Counted from the stretch's first letter, positions 18,205-27,350 are shown. The stretch is 64,000 bases of DNA from Mayfieldus sp963772265 (GCA_963772265.1 CAVYWS010000009.1:124001-188000); one strand, 5' to 3'. Numbers and translations: made by a program. The notes: a model not told the origin generated them from the letters alone.

Positions 18205-19106
18205 ATGCGCGTTCTGGCGATCTTCGGCCCGACCGCGGTCGGCAAGACGTCGGTCGCGGTCGCGGTGGGGGAGCTGCTGCGCGAGCGGGGCGAGGACCCG
18301 GTGGCGATCTCCTGCGACTCGATCCAGGTCTACCGCGGCCTCGAGGTCCTCAGCGGGGCCGCCGAGCCGCGGCGAGCGGGCGCGGCTCGAGCACCGGCTG
18401 CTCGGGGTGGTCACGATCGGGGACGAGTTCAGCGCCGGCATCTACGCGAAGCTCGCCCATCGCGAGATCGACGGCCTCCTGGCCGAGGGCCGGCGGCCGA
18501 TCGTCGTCGGCGGCACCGGGCTCTACCTGCGCGCGGCCCTCGTCCGACCTCGACCTGCGTCCGCCGGTCTCGCCCGAGATCAGGGCCGAGGTCGAGCGCG
18601 AGATCGAGGAGCGCGGGCCGCAGGCGCTGCACGACGAGCTCGAGCCCGACGTCGCGGCCACCGTCCATCCGGCCGACCGCAAGCGGGTCGCGCGCTCGCT
18701 GGAGCTGCAGCGCGCCGGCCTTCCGCCGCCGCTGCCGCACGGCAAGGGGGGCAGGCTGTGGACGGCGGCGCTGCGCCACCCGACCCTGCTGGTCGGGCTG
18801 GCGGTGAAGCCCGAGGATCTCGCCGAGCGCATCGATGCCCGCGTCGACGCGATGGTCGCCGCCGGGGTGCTCGAGGAGGTCGCCGACGCCGACCGGGCCG
18901 GGGCCTCGCGAACGGCGCGGGCGGCGATCGGCTTCGAGGAGCTGCTGGCCGGCGACGTCGACGCTGTCAAGCGCGCCCAGCTGAGTTCGCGCGGCGCCAG
19001 CTCACCTGGCTGCGGCGGATGGAGGGCGTCGAGCGATCGACCGCGGCGGCGGTCGGACGACGAGCTCGCGCAGCAGATCGTGTCCCTGCTGGACGACCCG
19101 CGCTGA
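18205..19106 (+). CDS. miaA: tRNA dimethylallyltransferase MiaA (several frameshifts)
   Basis: Transfers the dimethylallyl group to N6 of A37 in tRNA. The conserved parts are contiguous but lie in changing frames: the P-loop GPTAVGKTSVAVA and SCDSIQVYRGLEVLSGA (18205 frame), then RLEHRLLGVVTIGDEFSAG and VVGGTGLYLRAAL (18407 frame), then SDLDLRPPVSPE through AIGFEELLAG, then FARRQLTWLRRMEGVE, then the C-terminus DELAQQIVSLLDD. Shifts fall near 18368, 18541, 18975 and 19034. Every segment matches MiaA in order, and loss of just this gene between intact pathway partners is unlikely, so sequence error is the simplest reading. Confidence 0.85.
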
Positions 19107-19122
19107 GCGATACTGGCCGCGG

Positions 19123-19530
19123 ATGACGCAAGGCAACGCCGACCTCGCGATCGAGCTGATCGAGAGCTTCGAACCGTGCCGATTGGGACCGGCTCGAGGC
19201 CCTCTACTGGCCCGATGCGGAGGCCGTGGCGCCGGCGGCCTGGCCCGAGTCCGAGGACCCAAGGGCTGGCCGGCGATCAGGCGCCAGTTCGAGAGGCTCA
19301 AGGAGCCGTTGAAGGACGACCACGTCGGAGCTCAGCACCGTCGAGGAAGTCGATGAGGGGCGGCGTCGCTGCTGCAGCAGGGCCACTGGCAAGGTCAAGG
19401 GGCAAGGAGAGCGGGCATCGAGGTCGAGATGGAGATCTGCGATAATCTGCCGACGTTCCGAGACGGAAAGGCCTGCGGCGGATCGCAGTTCTTCACCGAC
19501 CTGCGAGGCAGGCGATGCGAGGCCGTCGGA
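19123..19530 (+). pseudogene. SnoaL/NTF2-like protein, broken by several frameshifts
   Basis: Fragments in three frames spell a typical actinobacterial SnoaL-like protein: MTQGNADLAIELIESFE, DWDRLEALYWPDAEAVAP, GWPAIRRQFERLKEPLKDDHV, ELSTVEEVDEG, IEVEMEICDN and TFRDGKACGGSQFFTD. At least five frame changes occur in 400 bases, more than in any other gene here. It may be a true pseudogene, although the same error class seen elsewhere could account for several of them. SnoaL-like folds serve as small-molecule isomerases or hydrolases, and no substrate is predictable. It lies between miaA and dapF. Confidence 0.6.
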
Positions 19531-19540
19531 GCTAGGGCAG

Positions 19541-20381
19541 ATGCACTTCGAGAAGTGGCAAGCGCTGGGCAACGACTACCTGATCGTCGAAGCGGGGTCG
19601 CTGCCGTGGGAGCTGACCGCGGAGCGGGTGCGGCGGCTCTGCGACCCGCATTTCGGGATCGGCTCCGACGGCATCCTGCTGCTCTCGCACAGCGACGACC
19701 CCGAGTTCGTCGCCGAGCTGCGCATCTTCAACCCCGACGGGTCCGAGGCGGAGCTGTCCGGCAACGGCGCCCGCCAGGCGGCGCTCTACGTCCACGACCG
19801 GCGCTGGACCGACGAGAAGAGCTTCTCGATCCGCACCGCGGCCGGCCCGGTGACCCCGACGATCACCTCGCCGCGCGCCTGCACGATGCGGATCGGCAAG
19901 GCGAGCACCGCCTCGGAGGACTACCCCTCGGGCGCCCCTGACGGCCGCGGGAACCCTGACGCCGCCGGGCGCGAATGGAGCTTCCAGCACGTCTCGATCG
20001 GCAATCCCCAGTGCGCGATCGCGGTGGACGAGGGCCTCGAGGAGATGAACCTGGCGGCGATCGGCCCCGAGATCGAGCGCCACGAGCTTTTTCCCAACCG
20101 CACCAACGTCTCGTTCTTCCATTTCGACGGCGGCCGCGTCCGGGCGCGGATCTTCGAGCGCGGCGTCGGCGAGACCCTGTCGTCGGGGACCGGCGCCAGC
20201 GGCGCGGCGGTCGCCGCCCACCTCGACGGCGCGCCGGGCTCGCTCACCGTCGCCCTCGATGGAGGCGAGCTCGAGGTCGAGATCTCGCCCGACCTCGACG
20301 TCCAGCTCAGCGGCTGGGCCGAGCCGGTGTGCTCGGGGCAGCTTTCGCAGGACCTGGTCGGAGAGGCTCGCCGCCCTCTGA
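19541..20381 (+). CDS. dapF: Diaminopimelate epimerase DapF (C-terminus frameshifted)
   Basis: Converts LL- to meso-diaminopimelate for peptidoglycan and lysine. About 280 residues. The N-terminal motif is FEKWQALGNDYLIVE. The first active-site region has FNPDGSEAELSGNGARQAA, where Ala is seen at the position that usually holds the first catalytic Cys (GNGxRC). The second is VGETLSSGTGASGAA, where Ser is seen at the usual Cys (GTGAC). DapF paralogues with other residues exist, so activity deserves testing. The reading frame runs to 20446 over the dapL start. A shift near 20359 gives the natural end VERLAAL with TGA at 20379-20381. Confidence 0.85.
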
Positions 20382-20412
20382 CGGCGGGGAACGCGTCCCG
20401 TAGGCTTGGCGC

Positions 20413-21606
20413 GTGTCAACTCCCGAGGCAAGGCGACGCGCGCTGAGCGAGCCCTCGCGCCGGCTCGATGCGATCCCGCCGTACATGTTCGCCGAGCTGG
20501 AGCGGCGGATCGCCGACAAGCGCGAGGCCGGGGTGGACGTGATCAGCCTCGGCATCGGCGACCCCGACCAGCCGACCTATCCGCACATCGTCAAGGCGAT
20601 GCAGGAGGCGGTCGCCGACCCCTCCAACCAGGGCTATCCGAGCAACCGCGGCCGGGCCGAGTTCCGCATCGCGTTCGCCGAGCTCTACGGGCGGCGATTC
20701 GGGGTCGAAATCGACCCCGAGAGCGAGGTGATTCCCGCGATCGGGGCCAAGGAGTGCATCTACAACCTCTGCTTCGCCTTCCTCGATCCCGGCGACGTCG
20801 CGCTGGCCTCGGATCCCGGCTATCCGGTCTACACCGGTGGCCCGGTGCTCGCCGGGGCCGAGGCGGAGCTGCTGCCGCTGCGGCCCGAGCTGAGCTTCGC
20901 CCCTGACCTCACCGCGGTTCCCGCCGAGGTCGCCGAGCGGGCGCGGCTGATGTTCATCAACTACCCCAACAACCCGACCGGCGCGGTGGCCCCGGAGGGC
21001 TTCTTCGAGCAGGTGGTCTCGTTCGCCCGCGAGTACGAGATCCTGGTCGTCCACGACAACGCCTACTCGGAGACCACCTTCGACGGCTACGTCGCGCCCA
21101 GCTTCCTCGCAACCCCGGGCGCCCGCGAGGTCGGGGTCGAGGTCTTCTCGCTCTCGAAGGGCTTCAACATGACCGGCTGGCGCTGCGCCGCGATCCTCGG
21201 CAACCGCGACGCGATCGCAACCTACTGGCGGCTGAAGACCAACGTCGACTCGGGCCTGTTCGAGGCGATCCAGCTGGCCGCGGTCGCCGCCCTGGACGGC
21301 CCGCAGGGGCCGCTGGAGCGGATGAACGAGACCTACACCCGGCGCCGCGACCTCGTGATCGGCACGCTGCAGGAGATCGGCGTCACCGTCACCCCGCCGA
21401 AGGGGACGATCTACGTCTGGGCGCCGGTGCCGGAGGGGCACACCTCGACCTCGTTCGCCGAGTTGGTTCTCGAGGAGGCGGCGGTCGTGGTCTCGCCGGG
21501 CTCGATGTACGGGCCCAGCGGAGAGGGTTTCTTCAGGATCTCGCTGACCACGCCCGACGACCGCCTCGGCGAGGCGCTCGAGCGGTTGCGCGAGCACCTC
21601 AGCTAG
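20413..21606 (+). CDS. dapL: LL-diaminopimelate aminotransferase (DapL-like)
   Basis: 397-residue PLP fold-type I aminotransferase. Motifs: PPYMFAELERRIADKREAGVDVISLGIGDPDQPT, NQGYPSNRGRAEFR, NYPNNPTGAVAP, and the PLP lysine in FSLSKGFNMTGWR. This combination fits DapL, which makes LL-DAP directly from tetrahydrodipicolinate, and the neighbouring dapF supports that role. A LL-DAP or related aspartate-family transaminase is the alternative. GTG 20413 stands six bases after TAGGCT (20401-20406), a clear leaderless arrangement. It overlaps the convergent metallo-hydrolase gene by 4 bases. Confidence 0.87.
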   Translation: MSTPEARRRALSEPSRRLDAIPPYMFAELERRIADKREAGVDVISLGIGDPDQPTYPHIVKAMQEAVADPSNQGYPSNRGRAEFRIAFAELYGRRFGVEIDPESEVIPAIGAKECIYNLCFAFLDPGDVALASDPGYPVYTGGPVLAGAEAELLPLRPELSFAPDLTAVPAEVAERARLMFINYPNNPTGAVAPEGFFEQVVSFAREYEILVVHDNAYSETTFDGYVAPSFLATPGAREVGVEVFSLSKGFNMTGWRCAAILGNRDAIATYWRLKTNVDSGLFEAIQLAAVAALDGPQGPLERMNETYTRRRDLVIGTLQEIGVTVTPPKGTIYVWAPVPEGHTSTSFAELVLEEAAVVVSPGSMYGPSGEGFFRISLTTPDDRLGEALERLREHLS

Positions 21607-22421
21607 CGTTTCTCCCAGTAGCGGTGGAGCCCGTGCCAGTGCTGCTCGGGCGGCATCGCCTGGAGGTAGGCCGCTTCGCAATCCTCGTCGCAGGTCGCCA
21701 TCCGTCCCCGCAGCATGCGCTCGTACTCGTCGGCGCTGAGCTCGCGCGCCAGCCCCGCCGCCGCCCCGAGCTCGGCCCGGAACTGGGCCAGGTGCGCGCC
21801 TGGGTCGCCGACCACGTCGAAATGGGTGATGCCGAGGCTCTCGGGCTCCCACGCCTCGACGGTGTCGAGCGAGCGAACCCAGGCGTCGACGTCGATGTCG
21901 GGCGGCGGGGTGGGGGGCAGGACCTGCTCGCAGGGCGGTATCCGCACGCCGGCGACGTCGCCGACGAAAGCGCGCCCGCTGTCGCGGTGCAGGAAACAGA
22001 CGTGGTGGGAGGCGTGGCCCGGCGTGTAGGCGACCTCGAAGCCGAGCACCGTCTCGCCGCCGGCCAACGGCTTCAGGTTCTGCTCCGGCACCGGCACGAC
22101 CTCGCCCCAGAGCTCCTGCATCCGGTCGCCGTAGAGCCGCTCGGCGCTGCTCAGCAGCTTGCCGGGGTCGGCGAGGTGCGGCGCCCCGACCTCGTGCACG
22201 TAGACCTCGAGCTGCGGCCAGCGCCGCACCAGCGCGCCCGCCGCGCCGGCATGGTCGAGGTGGATGTGGGTCAGCAGCAGCGCTTGCGGCTCCCAGCCGC
22301 CCAGCCCCTCGAGCAGGTTCGCCATCGAGGACTCGGGCCCGGGGTCGATCAGGACCTCGTCGACCTGCCAGCAGCCGATCACCCGCTCGCGGCCGAGGTG
22401 GTGGACGTCGACGAGCCGCAA
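21603..22421 (-). CDS. MBL-fold metallo-hydrolase
   Basis: 272 residues. The zinc motif is LLLTHIHLDHAGAAGAL, with further ligands in YTPGHASHHVCF and FVGDVAGVRI and a His in SLGITHFDVVGD. This is the glyoxalase II/lactonase-like set. The C-terminal extension of about 80 residues (CDEDCEAAYLQAMPPEQHWHG) is unusual and may shape substrate specificity. It is the last gene of a three-gene minus-strand group with archease and an epimerase. Confidence 0.85.
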   Translation of the reverse strand: MRLVDVHHLGRERVIGCWQVDEVLIDPGPESSMANLLEGLGGWEPQALLLTHIHLDHAGAAGALVRRWPQLEVYVHEVGAPHLADPGKLLSSAERLYGDRMQELWGEVVPVPEQNLKPLAGGETVLGFEVAYTPGHASHHVCFLHRDSGRAFVGDVAGVRIPPCEQVLPPTPPPDIDVDAWVRSLDTVEAWEPESLGITHFDVVGDPGAHLAQFRAELGAAAGLARELSADEYERMLRGRMATCDEDCEAAYLQAMPPEQHWHGLHRYWEKR

Positions 22422-22426
22422 GCTGT

Positions 22427-22822
22427 CTAGCGCTCGAAGGTCAGGCGGGCGTGCCAGACGCCTTCGTCATCGGGCCCCGCCTCGAGATCGTGGTAGCTGA
22501 GCGGCTTGACCGGGCTGCGGGGGATGGCGCGCTGGCCTCCGACGTCGGCCTCGAGCGCGTCGGTCGCCAGCGCCAGCTTCTCGACTCGCTCGGGCACGAA
22601 CCCATCGCTCTCGGCGAGCCGGATCAACTCGTTCATCCACTCCGCGAGCAGGGCCGGGAGGTCAGAGGAGCCGAGGCTGACGTGATGGAAGACAGGCTCG
22701 CCGCCACGCTCCTCGGTGAGCAGGTCGCCGAAGGCGACCAAGGCCTCCTTGAAGACGGCCTCGGGGCCCTCGTCTTCGATCTCGAGCTCGATTCCGCTGT
22801 CGGTTTCGATCCAGCGCCACAT
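22427..22822 (-). CDS. Archease-like protein
   Basis: 131 residues. It starts MWRWIETDSGIELEIEDEGPEAVFKEAL and has FHHVSLGSSDLPALLAEWMNELI, a DALEADVGG strand and the C-terminal VKPLSYHDLEAG followed by VWHARLTFER. These match the archease fold and its conserved acidic metal site. Archease speeds multiple turnover of the RNA ligase RtcB, but no rtcB lies in this window. A role in RNA repair or tRNA ligation is therefore inferred from the family only. It sits 5 bases before the MBL gene. Confidence 0.8.
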   Translation of the reverse strand: MWRWIETDSGIELEIEDEGPEAVFKEALVAFGDLLTEERGGEPVFHHVSLGSSDLPALLAEWMNELIRLAESDGFVPERVEKLALATDALEADVGGQRAIPRSPVKPLSYHDLEAGPDDEGVWHARLTFER

Positions 22823-22840
22823 GCTTGGCCTCGAGCCACC

Positions 22841-23833
22841 TCAGGGCGCGGCGGCGAGCCTGCCCTCGGCGGCGAGCGTGTCGCGCAGGCCCTGCTCGAG
22901 CCCGCGCGGCTGGAACCCGAGCTCGCTCATCGCCTTGTCGTGCTTGGCCCAGAAGGTGACCCCGTCGGCGGAGCTGATCAGCTCGGAGAGGTTGGGCGGC
23001 TGCCCCATCACCTTGCCGACGACCGGGCCGATCGGCGTCATCGCCTTCATCAAGGGCGTCGGCAGGGCTCTCTTCGGCGCCTTCTTTCCGCTGACCTTGG
23101 CCAGGGTCTCGATCAGCTCCCGCATCGTCGTGATCTGGCCGCCGAGGACGTAGGACTCGCCGACCTTGCCCTTGTCGAGCGCGAGCAGGACGCCGTCGGC
23201 GACGTCGTCGACGTGGACCATGTTCATCCCGAGGTCGGGGAAGGCGATCATCGGCATCCGGCCGGCGAGGAACTGGTTCATCTGGGTGCCGATCGCCGAG
23301 TGGTCGTCGGGACCGTAGACGCCGCCGGGCTGCACGATCACGCAGGGCAGGCTCTCGTCGGCGATCAGCCGCTTGGCGATCCTGTGCGCCTCGACCTTGG
23401 TCTCCTCGTAGTAGGAGGTGTGATCGCCGCCGGGATGCTCGTAGCTCTCGTCGACGACCTTGCCGTGGGTGTTGCCGAACGCGCCCACGGTCGAGATGTA
23501 GACGACCTTGGGGATCTTCTCGTCAAGGGCCGCGCGCAGGACCCGCTCGGTACCGACCACGTTGGCCTGGTACATCGCGTCGTGCTCGCGCTTCGGGATG
23601 CCGACCTCGTAGACCGCGGCGCCGTGGATCACCGCCTCGCAGCCGTTCATGCCGGCCCTGATCGCCGCCTCGTCGGAGAGGTCGCCGGCAACCGTCTCGC
23701 AGCCGATCGCGGTGAGATCAGTTGCCTTTTCCGGGCTGCGGACCAGGCAGACGACCTCGTCGCCGCGCTCGCGCAGCTTGCGGACGATGTGCCCGCCGAT
23801 GAAACCCGTCCCTCCGGTGACAAAGACCTTCAT
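22841..23833 (-). CDS. NAD(P)-dependent epimerase/dehydratase (extended SDR)
   Basis: 330 residues. N-terminal Rossmann motif TGGTGFIGGHIV, VISTVGAFG-type strand (VVYISTVGAFGNTHG), catalytic YYEETKVEAH (YxxxK) and VQPGGVYGPDD. This resembles dihydroflavonol-4-reductase or hopanoid-associated (HpnA-like) sugar epimerases. The exact substrate is unknown. It is the first gene of a minus-strand trio and diverges from hflX, with 81 bases between the starts. Confidence 0.87.
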   Translation of the reverse strand: MKVFVTGGTGFIGGHIVRKLRERGDEVVCLVRSPEKATDLTAIGCETVAGDLSDEAAIRAGMNGCEAVIHGAAVYEVGIPKREHDAMYQANVVGTERVLRAALDEKIPKVVYISTVGAFGNTHGKVVDESYEHPGGDHTSYYEETKVEAHRIAKRLIADESLPCVIVQPGGVYGPDDHSAIGTQMNQFLAGRMPMIAFPDLGMNMVHVDDVADGVLLALDKGKVGESYVLGGQITTMRELIETLAKVSGKKAPKRALPTPLMKAMTPIGPVVGKVMGQPPNLSELISSADGVTFWAKHDKAMSELGFQPRGLEQGLRDTLAAEGRLAAAP

Positions 23834-23914
23834 CTACGACCTCGCTCCTCGCCTGTGCCTGCGCGCAGCCTATCCCCTGGGCCTGGCCTGGGCACCGGCC
23901 TAGAATCTGTGCCA

Positions 23915-25255
23915 GTGGATCGATCCAGAAACGGGCGCACGGCCGGGACGCGCAACGGCGCCGGCACGGCCGGCGTCACCAATCCGCGCGCCGCGCAGCG
24001 AGCCTTCGCGATCGGCGTGCAGGAGCGGACGACGGGCGAGGAGCCGCTGGCCGAGCTGAAGGAGCTGCTGCGCACCGCGGGCGTCGCGACGGCGGGGGAG
24101 ATGGTCCAGCAGCGCCCGGCGCCCGACCCCAACCGCTACTTCGGCTCCGGCAAGCTGGGGGAGCTGAAGCAGCAGGTCGCGGCCTCGGGAGCCAACCTGG
24201 TCGCCTGCGACGACGAGCTGGCGCCGCGCCAGGAGCGCAACCTCGAGGCGGCGCTCGACGTACCGGTGATCGACCGCACGGCGATCATCCTCGACATCTT
24301 CGCCGACCACGCCCACAGCGCCGAGGGAAAGCTGCAGGTCGAGCTGGCGCAGCTCGAGTACAACCTCGCCCGCATGCGCGGGCTGTGGACCCACCTCGAG
24401 CGCCTCGGCGCGGGAAGGATCGACGGCGGGATCGGGACCAGGGGCCCGGGCGAGTCGCAGATCGAGACCGACCGCCGCCTGGCCCGCGACCGGATCGCCG
24501 CGCTTCGCCGCCGGCTGGTGAGGCTGGGCCGCAACCGCGGCGTGATGCGGGCCCGCCGCGAGCAGTCGCCGGTTCCTACCGTCGCCCTGGCCGGCTACAC
24601 CAACGCCGGCAAGTCGACCCTGCTGAACGCGGTCACCGGGGCCGAGGTCGAGGTCGGCGAGCGGCTCTTCGAGACCCTCGACCCGACCACCCGCAGCTAC
24701 CGGCACCACGGCCGCCAGTACCTGCTCACCGACACGGTCGGGTTCATCGAGAAGCTGCCCCACCAGCTGGTCGAGGCATTCAAGGCGACGCTCGAGGAGA
24801 CGACCCTCGCCGACCTGATCCTGCACGTCGTCGACGCTTCGGCGTCGTCGCAGCGGCGCGAGGCGACGATGAGCGCCGTCGACGAGGTGTTGGAGGAGAT
24901 CGGGGCCGGCGCCCAGCCGCGACTGCTGGTCTTCAACAAGGCGGACCTGCTCGACGACGGCGAGCTCCGCGAGGCCCTGCTCGGGCATCCCGACGCGATC
25001 GCGGTCTCGGCGCTGACCGGGGAGGGGATCGAGGAGCTTCGGGACCGGATCGAGAAGGCGTTCGAGGAGACCCTGCGCGAGGTCGAGCTGCTGGTCCCCT
25101 ACAGCGAGGGCGCCCGCCTGCACGAGCTGCACGAGCTGGCCGGTGAGCTGGAGCGCACCGAGCGCGGCGACGGGGTGCTGGTTCGCGCCCGCGTCCCGGC
25201 CGGCGAGCTTCACCGCTTCGCCGACCTCAGCGTCAACGGCAGCGACGGCTCGTGA
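23915..25255 (+). CDS. hflX: GTPase HflX
   Basis: Ribosome-associated GTPase that splits stalled 70S ribosomes. About 446 residues from GTG 23915. The N-terminal HflX domain has PDPNRYFGSGKLGELKQQV and HAHSAEGKLQVELAQLEYN, then the GxGE loop GTRGPGESQIETDRR. The G domain shows G1 GYTNAGKSTLLN, G3 DTVGFIEKLPH, G4 NKAD and G5 SALTGEG. TAGAAT at 23901-23906 precedes GTG by eight bases, supporting a leaderless start; the frame is open far upstream but opposite to other genes. dut overlaps its stop. Confidence 0.94.
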   Translation: MDRSRNGRTAGTRNGAGTAGVTNPRAAQRAFAIGVQERTTGEEPLAELKELLRTAGVATAGEMVQQRPAPDPNRYFGSGKLGELKQQVAASGANLVACDDELAPRQERNLEAALDVPVIDRTAIILDIFADHAHSAEGKLQVELAQLEYNLARMRGLWTHLERLGAGRIDGGIGTRGPGESQIETDRRLARDRIAALRRRLVRLGRNRGVMRARREQSPVPTVALAGYTNAGKSTLLNAVTGAEVEVGERLFETLDPTTRSYRHHGRQYLLTDTVGFIEKLPHQLVEAFKATLEETTLADLILHVVDASASSQRREATMSAVDEVLEEIGAGAQPRLLVFNKADLLDDGELREALLGHPDAIAVSALTGEGIEELRDRIEKAFEETLREVELLVPYSEGARLHELHELAGELERTERGDGVLVRARVPAGELHRFADLSVNGSDGS

Positions 25256-25684
25256 AGCTTCGCTTCGCCCGCCTCAGCGACGCGGCGACGCCTGCCGACG
25301 CGGGCCCACGAGGGCGACGCCGGGCTCGACCTCTACGCCTCAGAGCCGGCCCACCTCGGCCCCGGCGAGCGCTGGAGCGTGCCGACCGGGGTCGCGGTCG
25401 AGATCCCCGACGGCCATGCCGGCCTGGTGCTGCCGCGCTCGGGCCTCGCCCGCGAGCACGGGATCGCCCTGGTCAACAGCCCCGGCCTGATCGACAGCGG
25501 CTACCGGGGCGAGCTCAGGGTGCTGCTGCTCAACACCGACCCCGCCGAGGTCTTCCGGGTCGAGCCCGGCGACCGGATCGCCCAGCTCGTCGTCGTCGCC
25601 GTCGCCGCCCCCGAGCCGGTCGAGGCCGACGAGCTCGCCGAGTCGGCGCGGGGAGACGGCGGCTTCGGCTCGAGCGGTCGCTGA
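25252..25684 (+). CDS. dut: dUTP diphosphatase (frameshifted near its start)
   Basis: Trimeric dUTPase that hydrolyses dUTP to dUMP. The N-terminus is KLRFARLSDAATPADA (frame of GTG 25252), followed after a shift near 25301 by AHEGDAGLDLYASEP (motif 1), LPRSGLAREHG (motif 2), NSPGLIDSGYRGELRVLLLN (motif 3), GDRIAQLVVV (motif 4) and the C-terminal RGDGGFGSSGR (motif 5). All five conserved motifs are therefore present. GTG overlaps the hflX stop as GTGA, so translation is coupled. The end of this gene marks the end of the conserved core block. Confidence 0.9.
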
Positions 25685-25766
25685 GACCGGACCGGCGCTA
25701 CCGCTTTCACGCGAAGGGAAAAGCGCAGCGTCGACATCGTGGCTCTCTGTTTCGCGCGGATCGTGA

Positions 25767-26645
25767 TCACGCCCGCGAAAGACGAGGCGCAGTTGAGCGC
25801 GGCGGCACCAGGCAGCCGATCACAAGCACGGTTTCTCCCGTGCGCTGCCAGCCCGCCGCGGCGAGGGCCAGGCCGCCGACTCGCAACACGCCCCCGCCAG
25901 GCCGTGCCCGGACTGCCGGGCGTCGGGCGCGCCCGAAGACAGCCGCAAGCGCGACGCTGACGCCGAGCAGGTTGCGCAGGCCAAAAGCCCACGTCCCCGC
26001 CCGCGAAAGCCGACCGGCCGCGCGGGTGGATGCGACGGCAACGCCAAGGAAGGCGAGATCGGCGGTCGAATCGAGGTCTCTGCCGAGTCGCGTGCGGCCA
26101 CAGCGGCGCGCGACGGCGCCATCGAGCCAGTCCGTGAGCCCGCCGATCAGAATCGTTGCGGGCAAGCCGGAGTCCGATCTCCGCATCCCCCAAACCGCTG
26201 GGACCAGCCAGAACCGAGTCAGGGTCAACGCGTCGGCGGGCGAGAGCCGCTCATGAGGGACGCCATCGCCGCCTTCCGCCATTCCCAGATGCCAATCGAG
26301 CATCTGCCAGACCGAGAACCACCAAAGCAGCCCGGGGGTTCGTTTGACTGAGATATTCGGATGGCGCCGAGCGAGCTGGCATGTCGCGAGCCATCCCGCG
26401 GTGCCAACAGCTCCCCAGCATCGGGCCTGTCTTGCCATTTGCGGACGGGCGGTGCGAGCCTGAACCGAGCGCTTAAGCGACTGGCGAACGAAGGAAAGCC
26501 AGGCCGCCGGACGATAGCCGCCCTGGCGCAGCTCGATCAGGGCCTCGGCGGTCCATCGCTCGCCGTCGGTGAGTGCGCGCGGTGAGTACGCCTGCGCGGC
26601 AGGTCGAGCGAGCGCGGGGTCTGGATCGTTGCCCGGCCGATGCAC
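25767..26645 (-). CDS. CDP-alcohol phosphatidyltransferase family protein
   Basis: 292 residues. The family signature is present as TDWLDGAVARR, then LGRDLDSTAD with the conserved Asp and Gly positions of the D-x2-D-G-x2-A-R pattern. Hydrophobic segments follow (LAFLGVAVAST, LLGVSVALAAVFG, GGLALAAAGW). Such enzymes join CDP-diacylglycerol to an alcohol such as glycerol phosphate or inositol phosphate. The first 130 residues are an uncharacterised extension. The gene begins the compositionally different stretch at 25.7-29.8 kb. Confidence 0.75.
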   Translation of the reverse strand: MHRPGNDPDPALARPAAQAYSPRALTDGERWTAEALIELRQGGYRPAAWLSFVRQSLKRSVQARTARPQMARQARCWGAVGTAGWLATCQLARRHPNISVKRTPGLLWWFSVWQMLDWHLGMAEGGDGVPHERLSPADALTLTRFWLVPAVWGMRRSDSGLPATILIGGLTDWLDGAVARRCGRTRLGRDLDSTADLAFLGVAVASTRAAGRLSRAGTWAFGLRNLLGVSVALAAVFGRARRPAVRARPGGGVLRVGGLALAAAGWQRTGETVLVIGCLVPPRSTAPRLSRA

Positions 26646-26695
26646 GGCGGGGGCATTTTCCTGGCCCGAGGCGAGCCGCGGCGTAGCCTGTTTGC

Positions 26696-27256
26696 GTGCG
26701 GCCCGCCACTCGCCTTTTCATCGGGCTGACCGGAGGAGCGGTCGGCTACGCGCTCGTTGTCCGCGGCGCCCTCACCCTGGACCTTGGAATGGGCCGAAGA
26801 GTCCGTCCCTTGGGGCCGATCCGGATGCGGATCGCTGCCTCCCGGGAGACCGTGTTCGACATTGTGGCCGCGCCCTATCTGGGCAAGACGCCGCGGGCCA
26901 TGCAATCCAAGCTGCGGGTCATCGAACGCGGAAGCGACATGGTGCTGGCCGCCCATTACACCCAGGTTGGCCGGCTCACGGCAACCACGGTGGAAACTGT
27001 GCGCTTCGAGCGGCCAGAGCGGATCTCATTTCGGCTTCTGCGCGGCCCGGTCCCCCACGTTGTCGAGCGCTTCGAGCTGCAGACCACGACCGAAGGGACC
27101 GAGCTGGAGTACGCCGGAGAGATCGGTGCCGACCTCTGGCGATTGGGGCAGTGGTGGTCGGACCGCGTCGCGGGCCCTTGGGAGCGCGCCGTTACAGGCT
27201 CGCTGGACGGCATCCGATCAGAAGCAGAGCGAAGGAGCCGCGCGCGGGACCGCTGA
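26696..27256 (+). CDS. SRPBCC-family (START-like) protein with N-terminal hydrophobic segment
   Basis: 186 residues. An N-terminal hydrophobic stretch (TRLFIGLTGGAVGYALVVRG) is followed by a START-like fold: RIAASRETVFDIVAAPYLG, VETVRFERPERISFRLLRG, VVERFELQTTTEGTELEYAGEI and a C-terminal helix. Such proteins bind lipids or hydrophobic ligands. GTG 26696 lies six bases after TAGCCT (26684-26689), the leaderless pattern. It diverges from the phosphatidyltransferase gene, which makes a lipid-related role attractive but unproven. Confidence 0.78.
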   Translation: MRPATRLFIGLTGGAVGYALVVRGALTLDLGMGRRVRPLGPIRMRIAASRETVFDIVAAPYLGKTPRAMQSKLRVIERGSDMVLAAHYTQVGRLTATTVETVRFERPERISFRLLRGPVPHVVERFELQTTTEGTELEYAGEIGADLWRLGQWWSDRVAGPWERAVTGSLDGIRSEAERRSRARDR

Positions 27257-27326
27257 CGTCGCTGCCAGTGTTCGGCTCGATCCCAGCTCCCCGAGCAACG
27301 GGATTCACCTCGGCTCTGGGCGAGAA

Positions 27327-27350
27327 GCGGGGCAGCTGAAGTTGCCCCGC
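27327..27350. terminator. Hairpin in the 250-base intergenic region
   Basis: An exact 8-bp stem (GCGGGGCA, loop GCTGAAGT, TGCCCCGC) lies 70 bases after the SRPBCC stop. There is no long T tract, so termination is possible but not certain. The rest of 27257-27506 shows no convincing gene. Confidence 0.4.

Noticed and set aside
22451..25255. A 934-residue open frame starting far upstream of hflX
   Set aside because: The first 480 codons lie opposite the archease and epimerase genes and have no protein character. The leaderless GTG at 23915 explains hflX.
3284..25301. Programmed frameshifting or stop readthrough as the cause of the split genes
   Set aside because: The shifts occur in over a dozen unrelated genes with no common slippery heptamer or downstream structure that I could see, and in genes where recoding is not known.
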